Assembly: GCF_036195325.1 (NCBI RefSeq)
Contig: NZ_CP108101.1
Location: forward strand, 6,014,001-6,078,000
DNA length: 64,000 nt
Direction: 5' to 3'
Source: Streptomyces sp. NBC_00234
GTDB lineage: Bacteria > Actinomycetota > Actinomycetes > Streptomycetales > Streptomycetaceae
Position 1 is the stretch's first letter. Each line of letters opens with the position of its first letter. Below the pieces are notes generated by a model. The model did not search any database. It was not told the origin of the DNA and was given only the letters and a program-made list of their open reading frames with translations. Positions 8,130-16,643 of this stretch are shown here, one piece after another. Both the position numbers and the translations under genes were made by a program.

Positions 8130-10277
8130 ATGAGTGCAGAGGCCACCAATCCAGGTGCTCCCCTTCGCAGGCGGGGCCGTCCACGGATCGATCTCCGCCG
8201 GATCGGCCGGGTCGCGCTGCTCGGCCCGGTCTCCCGCGACCGGCTGCCCGATGCCATCGGTCATGTCGCGGACGCCCACCGCGCCCACCATCCGGACGCC
8301 GACCTCACCATCCTGCGCAGGGCCTACGTCCTGGCGGAGTCCTCGCACCGCGGCCAGATGCGCAAGAGCGGCGAGCCGTACATCACGCACCCGCTCGCCG
8401 TGACCCTGATCCTCGCCGAACTCGGCGCCGAGACGACGACGTTGACGGCCTCGCTCCTCCACGACACCGTGGAGGACACCGAGGTGACCCTCGATCAGGT
8501 CCGGGAGCAGTTCGGCGAGGAGGTCTGCTACCTCGTCGACGGAGTCACCAAACTCGAGAAGGTCGACTACGGGGCGGCAGCCGAGCCCGAGACCTTCCGC
8601 AAGATGCTGGTCGCCACCGGGAACGACGTCCGGGTGATGTCGATCAAGCTCGCCGACCGGCTGCACAACATGCGCACGCTCGGGGTGATGCGCCCCGAGA
8701 AACAGGCCAGGATCGCCAAGGTCACCCGCGACGTGCTCATCCCCCTCGCCGAACGCCTCGGCGTGCAGGCGCTCAAGACCGAGCTGGAAGACCTCGTCTT
8801 CGCGATCCTGCATCCGGAGGAGTACGAACACACCCGGGCTCTGATCGCCGGGTCCGGCGGCGCCGAGGACCCCCTGACCGAGATCGCGGAAAGCGTCAGG
8901 ACGACGCTCCGGGACGCGGACATCACCGCCGAAGTCCTGATCAGGCCACGCCACTTCGTCTCCGTGCACCGCGTCAGGATCAAACGCGGCGAGCTGCGCG
9001 GAACCGACTTCGGGCGCCTGCTGGTCCTGGTCGCCGAGGACGCCGACTGTTACGCGGTCCTCGGTGAACTGCACACGTGTTTCACGCCCGTGATCTCCGA
9101 GTTCAAGGACTTCATCGCGGCCCCCAAGTTCAACCTGTACCAGTCGCTGCACACCGCCGTCGTCGGCCCGGACGGCGCGGTCGCCGAAGTCCTCATCCGT
9201 ACGCACCAGATGCACAAGGTCGCCGAAGCCGGCGTCGTCGCACTCGGGAACCCGTACACCCCGGACAGCGCCCCGGTCCAGCAGGCCGAACCCGCGGACG
9301 GGGAGCGCGCCGACCCGACCCGGCCGGGATGGCTCTCCCGGCTCCTCGACTGGCAGGAGTCCGCCCCGGACCCGGACACGTTCTGGACCACGCTCCACGC
9401 CGACCTGGCCCAGGACCGGGAGATCACGGTCTTCTCCACCGAGGGCGGCACGCTCGGACTTCCCGCGGGCGCCAGCTGTGTCGACGCCGCCTACGCGCAG
9501 TACGGCGACGAGGCGCACGGATGCATCGGAGCGCGCGTCAACGGCCGGCTCGCCACGCTCAGCACCGTACTCAGCGACGGCGACACCGTGCAGCCGCTGC
9601 TCAGCCGGGACGCCGCGTCCGGACCCTCTCCCGACTGGCTCGACCACGCCCGCACCGCCGCCGCCCGGATCGCGATCACGGGCTGGCTCGACGCCCATCC
9701 GGACGACGCACAGGGGGCCGTCGGCCAGCCCGATGCCCCGAGGCCGCAGCCCCAGCACCAGCCGACGGACGAGGCGTCTCCCGCCCGGAGCAGGCAAGGC
9801 GCACGCGCGGCGAGCGTCGCCGTGGACGGGCCGGGAACAGCCGTACGGCTCGCGGGCTGCTGCACTCCCGTACCGCCGGACGAGGTCACCGGCTTCACCG
9901 TGCGCGGCGGCGCCGTCACCGTCCACCGCCAGGAGTGCCCGGCCGTGGGCCGTATGCAGGCCGCCGGACGGCCGCCGGTGGTGGTCCGCTGGAACGACGA
10001 GGGCGACTGGCCGGACGCGGGGGAGTGCCGGGTCACCCTGGTCGCCGAATCCTTCGGACGGCCCAGACTCCTCGCCGACCTCACCGAAGCCATCGCCGCG
10101 GCCGACGCCGCCATCGTCTCCGCCACCGTGGAACCCCCCACCGAGCAGCGGGTCCGGCACACCTACACCCTGCAGATCCCCGACGCCGCCGGGCTGCCCG
10201 GCCTCATGCGGGCCATGCGGGACGTGCCCGGCGTGTACGACGTGAGCCGCGCCCAGCACCGGGCCTCCGCCACCTGA
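8130..10277 (+). CDS. rshA: RelA/SpoT homologue with intact hydrolase and diverged synthetase domain
   Basis: From ATG 8130 (AGGTG upstream; an in-frame start 28 codons earlier lacks conservation) the protein is 715 aa. The HD hydrolase domain is complete: YITHPLAV, LLHDTVEDT and KLADRLHNMRTL carry the metal ligands. The synthetase domain is recognisable from FKDFIAAPKFNLYQSLHT and AEVLIRTHQMHKVAE. However, the usual YSIY-type and DLxGIR-type motifs are changed to VSVHRVRI and DFGRLLVLV, so synthesis may be weak or lost. TGS (GLPAGASCVDAAYAQYGDEA), zinc-finger-like (GCCTPVPPDEVTGF to HRQEC) and ACT domains follow. This is the second Streptomyces RSH gene, not the canonical relA; the symbol is given on gene order and architecture. 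Confidence 0.85.
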   Translation: MSAEATNPGAPLRRRGRPRIDLRRIGRVALLGPVSRDRLPDAIGHVADAHRAHHPDADLTILRRAYVLAESSHRGQMRKSGEPYITHPLAVTLILAELGAETTTLTASLLHDTVEDTEVTLDQVREQFGEEVCYLVDGVTKLEKVDYGAAAEPETFRKMLVATGNDVRVMSIKLADRLHNMRTLGVMRPEKQARIAKVTRDVLIPLAERLGVQALKTELEDLVFAILHPEEYEHTRALIAGSGGAEDPLTEIAESVRTTLRDADITAEVLIRPRHFVSVHRVRIKRGELRGTDFGRLLVLVAEDADCYAVLGELHTCFTPVISEFKDFIAAPKFNLYQSLHTAVVGPDGAVAEVLIRTHQMHKVAEAGVVALGNPYTPDSAPVQQAEPADGERADPTRPGWLSRLLDWQESAPDPDTFWTTLHADLAQDREITVFSTEGGTLGLPAGASCVDAAYAQYGDEAHGCIGARVNGRLATLSTVLSDGDTVQPLLSRDAASGPSPDWLDHARTAAARIAITGWLDAHPDDAQGAVGQPDAPRPQPQHQPTDEASPARSRQGARAASVAVDGPGTAVRLAGCCTPVPPDEVTGFTVRGGAVTVHRQECPAVGRMQAAGRPPVVVRWNDEGDWPDAGECRVTLVAESFGRPRLLADLTEAIAAADAAIVSATVEPPTEQRVRHTYTLQIPDAAGLPGLMRAMRDVPGVYDVSRAQHRASAT

Positions 10278-10377
10278 CGCCCGCACGCCCTCCCCGTCCT
10301 GCCCCCGGAAGACCTCGTTCGGGTGGTGCGGCGCGCGGCACCCCGACGGAGTGGACCGTCGCTGGTAGCCGTAGTCC

Positions 10378-11829
10378 ATGCCGCTCATCTCCCGTCGACT
10401 GCGCGCCGCCCTGCTGGCCACCGCCTCGGCCACCCTCGTCGCCGCCACCCTCCCCGCGCCCGAGCCGCTCGGCATCGGGGACCGGCTCTTCCCCCAGCTC
10501 GGCAATCCCGGGTACGACGTCCTCTCGTACGACATCGCCCTCACGTATCACGGCAGCAACACCAAGCCCCTGGACGCGGTCACCAAGATCGAGGCCAGGA
10601 CCACCGCGCCGCTGGAGCGCGTCAACCTCGACTTCTCGCGGGGCGAGGTCAGCGCCGTCGAAGTGAACGGACTGGCCTCCGAGTTCGACACGAAGGGCGA
10701 GGACCTGATCGTCCAGGCACCCGCCGCACTCCCCGCCGGGGTGCCGCTGCACCTCACGGTCCGGCACACCAGTGACCCGAACGGCAGCCGGGCCGACGGC
10801 GGTTGGCTGCGCACCGCCGACGGTCTGGCCATGGCCAACCAGGCCGACGCCGCGCACCGCGTCTTCCCCGGCAACGACCACCCGGCCGACAAGGCGTACT
10901 TCACCTTCCGGATCACCGCCCCCGAGCAGCTGACGGCCGTGGCCAACGGTCTGCCGGTCTCCACACGGAGCCGCGGCGCGACGACCACCTGGACCTACCG
11001 CACCGAGCACCCGATGGCCACCGAGCTCGCCCAGGTGTCCATCGGCCGTTCCGCGGTCCTGCGGCGCACCGGACAGGACGGACAGCCGCTGCGCGACGTG
11101 GTGCCGGCCGCGGACCGGGAGGAGCTGGAGCCCTGGCTGAAGAAGACTCCGGCGCAGATGGCCTGGATGGAGCGGCAGGTCGGCCGGTACCCGTTCGAGA
11201 CGTACGGGCTGCTCGTGGCCGACACGGAGACCGGCTTCGAGCTGGAGACCCAGACGCTCTCGCTCTTCGAGCGGTCCCTGTTCACCGAACCCGGCTATCC
11301 CGAGTGGTACGTCGACTCGATCATGGTCCACGAGCTGGCCCATCAGTGGTTCGGCAACAGCGTCTCCCCGAAGTCGTGGTCCGACCTGTGGCTCAACGAA
11401 GGACACGCCAGCTGGTACGAGGCCCGGTACGCGGAGGAGCACGCCAAGCAGCCGCTGGAACGCCGGATGCGCCAGGCGTACGCGCGGTCCGACGCCTGGC
11501 GGGCCGCCGGAGGCCCGCCGGCTCACCCCGACGCCCCGTCCCCCGGCCAGAAGATCAGCCTCTTCAGGCCGGTGGTGTACGACGGAAGCGCGCTCGTCCT
11601 CTACGCCCTGCGGGAGGAGATCGGCACCGAAGCGTTCGACCGGCTGGAACGGACCTGGGTACGGCGGCACAAGGACGAATCCGCGACCACTGCGGACTTC
11701 ACCGGGCTCGCCTCGCAGATCGCGGGACGCGACCTGACGGCCTTCCTCCAGGCGTGGCTGTACGGGAAGAAGACTCCGCCCATGCCGGGGCACCCGGACT
11801 GGCGCAGCGAGACGCCCAAGGCTCCGTGA
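10378..11829 (+). CDS. Secreted M1-family metallo-aminopeptidase
   Basis: A 483-aa secreted zinc peptidase. The N-terminus (RRLRAALLATASATLVAATL) is a Sec-type signal with no lipobox. The body has the M1 N-terminal beta-saddle and a catalytic domain with HEXXH at His318-Glu319-His322 (HELAHQWFGNS) and the third zinc ligand Glu341 in LNEG, at the usual 18-residue spacing. The canonical GAMEN exopeptidase motif is replaced by ELETQTLS near residue 285, a variation seen in actinobacterial secreted M1 members. It is shorter than classical PepN (about 850 aa) because the C-terminal ERAP1-like domain is missing. Its substrate is unknown. Confidence 0.88.
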   Translation: MPLISRRLRAALLATASATLVAATLPAPEPLGIGDRLFPQLGNPGYDVLSYDIALTYHGSNTKPLDAVTKIEARTTAPLERVNLDFSRGEVSAVEVNGLASEFDTKGEDLIVQAPAALPAGVPLHLTVRHTSDPNGSRADGGWLRTADGLAMANQADAAHRVFPGNDHPADKAYFTFRITAPEQLTAVANGLPVSTRSRGATTTWTYRTEHPMATELAQVSIGRSAVLRRTGQDGQPLRDVVPAADREELEPWLKKTPAQMAWMERQVGRYPFETYGLLVADTETGFELETQTLSLFERSLFTEPGYPEWYVDSIMVHELAHQWFGNSVSPKSWSDLWLNEGHASWYEARYAEEHAKQPLERRMRQAYARSDAWRAAGGPPAHPDAPSPGQKISLFRPVVYDGSALVLYALREEIGTEAFDRLERTWVRRHKDESATTADFTGLASQIAGRDLTAFLQAWLYGKKTPPMPGHPDWRSETPKAP

Positions 11830-12011
11830 GCCGTGCGCGGGCCGGGAAGTGCGTCGCGGCGCACCGGTAAACCCGAGTGACGACGCCGCCGGGGCCATGC
11901 CACTATCAACGGGTCGGCGCGGCGGCCGGCCGGGAATCCCGGCACGGGAATCATCCGGCGAGGTCACGCGTTGTGACTGACATAAGCGACTCTCATCGAC
12001 GTAAGGATCCA

Positions 12012-13532
12012 ATGACCTCCTCTTCTTCCTTTCCCCAGGACGCGCAGAAGGCGCAGAGCGCTACGGAGAATGGCACCGAAAGCCTCACCGAGGGTCTTCG
12101 GGCCGACGCCCTGATGGAAGAGGACGTCGCCTGGAGCCACGAGATCGACGGAGAGCGGGACGGCGACCAGCTGGACCGCTCGGAGCGTGCGGCGCTCCGC
12201 CGTGTGGCGGGTCTCTCCACCGAGCTGGAGGACGTCACCGAGGTCGAGTACCGACAGCTGCGCCTTGAGCGCGTGGTGCTGGTCGGTGTCTGGACCTCCG
12301 GGACCGTCCACGACGCGGAGATCTCGCTCGCGGAGCTCGCGGCGCTCGCCGAGACGGCCGGTGCCCAGGTGCTGGACGCCGTGTTCCAGCGGCGCGACAA
12401 GCCCGACCCGGCGACCTACATCGGTTCCGGCAAGGCACTCGAACTGCGCGACATCGTTCTCGAATCCGGGGCCGACACCGTCGTCTGCGACGGTGAGCTC
12501 AGCCCCGGTCAGCTGATTCACCTGGAAGACGTCGTCAAGGTCAAGGTGGTCGACCGCACCGCCCTGATCCTGGACATCTTCGCCCAGCACGCCAAGTCCC
12601 GAGAGGGCAAGGCGCAGGTCTCGCTGGCACAGATGCAGTACATGCTGCCGCGACTGCGCGGCTGGGGTCAGTCGCTCTCCCGTCAGATGGGCGGCGGCGG
12701 TTCCAGCGGCGGTGGCGGCATGGCCACCCGTGGTCCCGGTGAGACCAAGATCGAGACGGACCGGCGCCGGATCCGCGAGAAGATGGCGAAGATGCGCCGG
12801 GAGATCGCGGAGATGAAGACCGGCCGCGAGATCAAGCGGCAGGAACGCAGGCGCAACCGCGTGCCCTCGGTCGCCATCGCCGGATACACCAACGCCGGCA
12901 AGTCCTCGCTGCTCAACCGGCTCACCGGTGCGGGCGTCCTCGTGGAGAACTCGCTGTTCGCCACCCTGGACCCGACCGTGCGCCGGGCCGAGACGCCGAG
13001 CGGCCGGATCTACACACTGGCCGACACCGTCGGGTTCGTACGGCATCTGCCGCACCACCTCGTCGAGGCGTTCCGCTCCACCATGGAGGAGGTCGGTGAA
13101 TCCGACCTGATCCTGCACGTGGTGGACGGCTCCCACCCGGTGCCGGAGGAGCAGCTCGCCGCGGTGCGTGAAGTGATCCGCGAAGTCGGTGCGCTCGACG
13201 TACCCGAGATCGTGGTGATCAACAAGGCGGATGCGGCCGACCCGGTCGTGCTGCAGCGGCTGCTGCGTATCGAGAAGCACGCGATCGCCGTATCGGCGCG
13301 GACCGGCGCCGGTATCGACGAACTGCTCGCGCTGATCGATTCGGAACTGCCGCGGCCGTCCGTCGAGATCGAGGCACTCGTTCCCTACACCCAGGGCGGA
13401 CTCGTCTCCCGGGTGCACGCCGAGGGCGAGGTGCTCTCCGAGGAACACACCGCGGAAGGCACGCTGCTCAAGGCGCGGGTCCACGAGGAACTGGCCTCCG
13501 ACCTCTCGGCGTTCGTCCCCGCGACGAGCTGA
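12012..13532 (+). CDS. hflX: GTPase HflX
   Basis: A 506-aa ribosome-associated GTPase that in other bacteria splits stalled 70S ribosomes. The N-terminal HflX domain includes TYIGSGKALELRDIV and is followed by a glycine-rich loop (MGGGGSSGGGGMATRGPGE) and a basic coiled-coil helix. G-domain motifs are G1 GYTNAGKS (starting at residue 291), G3 DTVGF, and G4 NKAD. The stop is followed by a strong hairpin. ATG 12012, preceded by GTAAGGA, was chosen; in-frame upstream starts would add a non-conserved leader. The N-terminus carries an actinobacterial acidic extension of about 60 residues. Confidence 0.95.
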   Translation: MTSSSSFPQDAQKAQSATENGTESLTEGLRADALMEEDVAWSHEIDGERDGDQLDRSERAALRRVAGLSTELEDVTEVEYRQLRLERVVLVGVWTSGTVHDAEISLAELAALAETAGAQVLDAVFQRRDKPDPATYIGSGKALELRDIVLESGADTVVCDGELSPGQLIHLEDVVKVKVVDRTALILDIFAQHAKSREGKAQVSLAQMQYMLPRLRGWGQSLSRQMGGGGSSGGGGMATRGPGETKIETDRRRIREKMAKMRREIAEMKTGREIKRQERRRNRVPSVAIAGYTNAGKSSLLNRLTGAGVLVENSLFATLDPTVRRAETPSGRIYTLADTVGFVRHLPHHLVEAFRSTMEEVGESDLILHVVDGSHPVPEEQLAAVREVIREVGALDVPEIVVINKADAADPVVLQRLLRIEKHAIAVSARTGAGIDELLALIDSELPRPSVEIEALVPYTQGGLVSRVHAEGEVLSEEHTAEGTLLKARVHEELASDLSAFVPATS

Positions 13533-13582
13533 GGCGTACGGAAGCACCGCGTGACCGAAGCGCGGCGTCACTGAACGGCCAG

Positions 13583-13621
13583 AAGGCCCGGTCCCCCTCT
13601 CCACGAGGGGGACCGGGCCTT
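13583..13621. terminator. Bidirectional terminator between hflX and the lipoprotein protease
   Basis: A 16-bp perfect stem (AAGGCCCGGTCCCCCT with its complement) and a short loop lie between two convergent genes. It can stop transcripts from both sides. Confidence 0.85.
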
Positions 13622-13676
13622 CGGCATGCGGCGTCCGGCGGCTTGGTACGAGCGGCCGTCAGACCGTCATCCGCGG

Positions 13677-14900
13677 CTACTGACCGGCGTACTTCTCACT
13701 GACCGAGTCGTAGACACCCTTGGCCTCCGGGCCGAGACGCGGACCGGCCAGCCAGCCCGCCGTCACCGGACCGATGGAGGTGTTCGAGACCAGTGCGGGC
13801 TTGCCGTCCTGGCCCGCCGCGACCCAGCCGCCGCCGGAGGAGCCGCCGGTCATCGTGCACCCGATGCGGTACATCGTCGGGTCGCCCTGGAAGACCGAGA
13901 GGCGGCCCGGCTTGTCCTTGCACTGGAGCGCCTTCTGACCGTCGAACGGCGGAGCGGCCGGGTAGCCGGTCGCCGTCATCTCGGCGATCTTGGGCACGGC
14001 CGGGGCGTTGAACTCGACCGGAAGAGCCGAACCGACGGTCTCCTCCAGGGACTTGCCCGTGGAACCCTTCTCCGGCGTCACGTGCAGGACCGCGAAGTCG
14101 TACGGGGCACCCTGACCGCCGACCGGGGCGCCCTGGGCGATCCACTCCTCGGAGGTCTGGGCCCACTGGCCCCACCACACGCCGTACGGAGCGATCTGCT
14201 CCTTGGACGCGTTCTCGAGCTCGGCGACCGACTTCCCGCCGTTGTTGTACGCCGGGACGAAGGCGATGTTGCGGTACCAGCCGCCGTTCTTGCCCGCGTG
14301 CACGCAGTGCCCGGCGGTCCACACCATGTTGGACTTGCCGGGGTTCGCGGGGTCCTTCACGACGGTCGCGGAGCAGACCATCGAACCTTCGGGTCCGTCG
14401 AAGAGGAGCTTGCCGGACTCCGGCGCGTTGTCGTGGTACGGCGTCGCCACGGGGGCGGCGCGGACCGGGACCGGCGTCGGATCCGTCACGCCGTCGTCGC
14501 CCGAGATGTCGTTGTCGACGGGCTTCTCCGGGGACTTGTCGGCATCCCGCATCCGGTCCGGGTCCCAGAGGTCCTCGATGATCGGATTGACGAAGTCCTT
14601 CGCCTCACGCAGCCATTTGTCCTTGTCCCAGTTCTTCCATTCGCCGTCCTTCCACTGGTCGAGGTCGATCCCGTGCTCCTTGAGCCGGTCCTTCAAGTCG
14701 TCCGGAATGGTGATCTTGTCGTCGGACGCCTGGCCGGCGGAGCTGTTCGGCTTGTCGGCCGCGTCGTCCTCGCCCGGGCCGCAGGCGGTGGCCGTGAGGG
14801 CCAGAACGGTGGCCAGGGACGCTGCGGCGAGCACGGGGGAGAGCTTGCGACGTGCGCTCCTCCCACGGCGTGCGGCATCGGTCGGGCGAATGGGTCGCAT
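13677..14900 (-). CDS. Lipoprotein trypsin-like serine peptidase
   Basis: A 407-aa exported protein. The N-terminus has an Arg-rich region (RRGRSARRK), a hydrophobic core and a probable lipobox ending at Cys40 (TATAC), so it is likely a lipoprotein. Residues 41-160 are acidic, Trp/Asp-rich and low in complexity. The S1-type protease core follows, with His198 (WTAGHC), Asp268 (YDFAVL) and Ser355 (GGSSGGGW). This serine context is the glutamyl-endopeptidase/V8-like rather than the trypsin GDSGGP form. No activation partner is adjacent. The 323-base gap upstream contains its promoter, not identified with confidence. Confidence 0.87.
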   Translation of the reverse strand: MRPIRPTDAARRGRSARRKLSPVLAAASLATVLALTATACGPGEDDAADKPNSSAGQASDDKITIPDDLKDRLKEHGIDLDQWKDGEWKNWDKDKWLREAKDFVNPIIEDLWDPDRMRDADKSPEKPVDNDISGDDGVTDPTPVPVRAAPVATPYHDNAPESGKLLFDGPEGSMVCSATVVKDPANPGKSNMVWTAGHCVHAGKNGGWYRNIAFVPAYNNGGKSVAELENASKEQIAPYGVWWGQWAQTSEEWIAQGAPVGGQGAPYDFAVLHVTPEKGSTGKSLEETVGSALPVEFNAPAVPKIAEMTATGYPAAPPFDGQKALQCKDKPGRLSVFQGDPTMYRIGCTMTGGSSGGGWVAAGQDGKPALVSNTSIGPVTAGWLAGPRLGPEAKGVYDSVSEKYAGQ

Positions 14901-15223
14901 GTGGTGATCCCCCTGGGACTTCGTCGTTCGTTACTTCAGTAAGGCGCTTCGGCGAGTGGTATCGCGTGGCACACGCCCGGGACGCCGGCAGGACTGCCCC
15001 GGCCCCGAGTGCGGGCCCCACTATGCCGGTGCCGATGGGGACGGCGCTCGGCAGGGCCACGGTTCCGTCTCCGCAAGGATCTTCCGATTTACCCGTGATC
15101 CTCCGCGCCCGGCGTCGTTGGTACGTACGGGGGACACCCGGGCAGCGTTCACCGTCACGGCCCCACCCCGGGGGCAACGTACTGACGTGCAACGCAACTG
15201 TGACAGCAGGAGGATCAACAGCC
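14901..15223. other. Divergent intergenic region between the protease and the NIS operon
   Basis: About 320 bases with no supported gene. A short inverted repeat, TTACT-TC-AGTAA, lies near 14930-14942 and close to the protease start. I looked for a DmdR/DtxR-type iron box (TTAGGTTAGGCTAACCTAA-like) in front of the siderophore operon and saw none. The only clear signal is AGGAGG at 15208-15213, the ribosome site of the aminotransferase. Confidence 0.6.
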
Positions 15224-16615
15224 GTGGCCGTGACCGAACCAGCTCCGGTGGCACCGCCCGCTGCCCACGAGGGAATTCTGCGGCGGCAGTCACAGCGCGA
15301 ATCGGCGGCACGTACCTACGCGCGGTCGCTGCCCATCGTGCCCGTTCGCGCCCGGGGCCTGACCATCGAAGGTGCGGACGGGCGGCGCTATCTCGACTGT
15401 CTGTCGGGGGCCGGCACTCTGGCGCTCGGTCATAACCACCCGGTGGTCCTCGAAGCGATCAGGAAGGTCATCGACTCGGGCGCTCCTCTCCATGTGCTCG
15501 ATCTCGCCACTCCGGTCAAGGACGCCTTCACCACCGAGCTGTTCGCCACGCTGCCGCGGGAGTTCGCGGACAACGCCCGGATCCAGTTCTGCGGGCCCGC
15601 CGGCACGGACGCGGTCGAGGCCGCGTTCAAACTGGTCCGCGCCGCGACCGGCCGCAGCGGCCTGCTGGCCTTCACCGGCGCCTACCACGGGATGACGTCC
15701 GGAGCGCTGGCGGCATCGGGCGGCGCCCCGGACGTACAGGTGACACGGCTCCCCTTCCCGCAGGACTACCGCTGCCCGTTCGGCGTGGGCGGGGAGCGCG
15801 GCGCCGACATCGGCGCCCACTGGACGGAGCAACTCCTCGACGACCCGAAGGCAGGGGTGCCCGCCCCGGCCGGGATGATCGTGGAACCCGTACAGGGCGA
15901 GGGCGGGGTGAATCCCGCCCCCGACGGCTGGCTGAGGCGTATGCGTGAGATCACCGCAGCGCGTGCCATTCCGCTGATCGCCGACGAAGTGCAGACCGGA
16001 GTCGGAAGGACCGGTGCCTTCTGGGCGGTCGAACACAGCGGCATCGTGCCCGACGTGATGGTGCTCTCCAAGGCCATCGGCGGCTCCCTCCCCCTCGCGG
16101 TGATCGTCTACCGGTCCGAGCTGGACCTCTGGCAGCCCGGCGCGCACGCCGGCACCTTCCGCGGCAACCAACTCGCCATGGCGGCCGGCGCGGCCACGCT
16201 CAAGTACGTGCGCGAGAACCGGCTCGCCGAACGCGCCGCGACGCTGGGTGCCCGGATGCTCGCTCGTCTCCGGGCGCTGCGCGAGGACCATCCGAGCATC
16301 GGGGACGTCCGGGGCCGCGGACTGATGATCGGGATGGAGCTGGTCGATCCCGAAGCCGCCCCGCTCGTCGGCCGGTCCGAGCGCCCCGGCGCCCCGCCGG
16401 CCGACCCGGTCCTCGCCGCCGCCGTCCAGCAGGAATGCCTGAACCGTGGCCTCATCGTCGAACTCGGCGGACGCCACTCCGCCGTCGTACGTCTGCTCCC
16501 TCCCCTGACTCTCACCGACGAACAGGCGACAGCGGTAGTCGACCGCCTCGCCGACGCACTGGCAGCCGCAGAACGCTCGCCGCACCGTCGGGCCACTGCC
16601 GGGCCGCAGCACTGA
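15224..16615 (+). CDS. PLP-dependent diaminobutyrate--2-oxoglutarate-type aminotransferase (NIS operon)
   Basis: A 463-aa class III aminotransferase. GTG 15224 follows AGGAGG by ten bases; the frame stays open upstream but without conservation. Family motifs: CLSGAGTLALGHNHP, the PLP-phosphate-binding region GPAGTDAVEAAFKL, AYHGMT, DEVQTGVGRTG and the Schiff-base lysine in VLSKAIGGSLP. It most resembles enzymes making L-2,4-diaminobutyrate (EctB, RhbA, AcsF). No ectoine genes are nearby; the next gene is an IucA/IucC synthetase 28 bases on. Its role is therefore most likely supply of a diamine building block for a siderophore, as in rhizobactin 1021 or achromobactin pathways. Substrate assignment is by family and context. 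Confidence 0.88.
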   Translation: MAVTEPAPVAPPAAHEGILRRQSQRESAARTYARSLPIVPVRARGLTIEGADGRRYLDCLSGAGTLALGHNHPVVLEAIRKVIDSGAPLHVLDLATPVKDAFTTELFATLPREFADNARIQFCGPAGTDAVEAAFKLVRAATGRSGLLAFTGAYHGMTSGALAASGGAPDVQVTRLPFPQDYRCPFGVGGERGADIGAHWTEQLLDDPKAGVPAPAGMIVEPVQGEGGVNPAPDGWLRRMREITAARAIPLIADEVQTGVGRTGAFWAVEHSGIVPDVMVLSKAIGGSLPLAVIVYRSELDLWQPGAHAGTFRGNQLAMAAGAATLKYVRENRLAERAATLGARMLARLRALREDHPSIGDVRGRGLMIGMELVDPEAAPLVGRSERPGAPPADPVLAAAVQQECLNRGLIVELGGRHSAVVRLLPPLTLTDEQATAVVDRLADALAAAERSPHRRATAGPQH

Positions 16616-16643
16616 TCCCGGACCCCTCGTAAGGAAGACCGCC

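Noticed and set aside
14930..15223. Iron box before the NIS operon
   Set aside because: No sequence close to the DmdR1/DtxR 19-bp consensus was found by eye; a weight-matrix search would be decisive.
15224..16615. Ectoine biosynthesis (EctB) as the role of the aminotransferase
   Set aside because: No ectA, ectC or ectD gene follows; the next genes are siderophore synthetases and an IucB-like acyltransferase.
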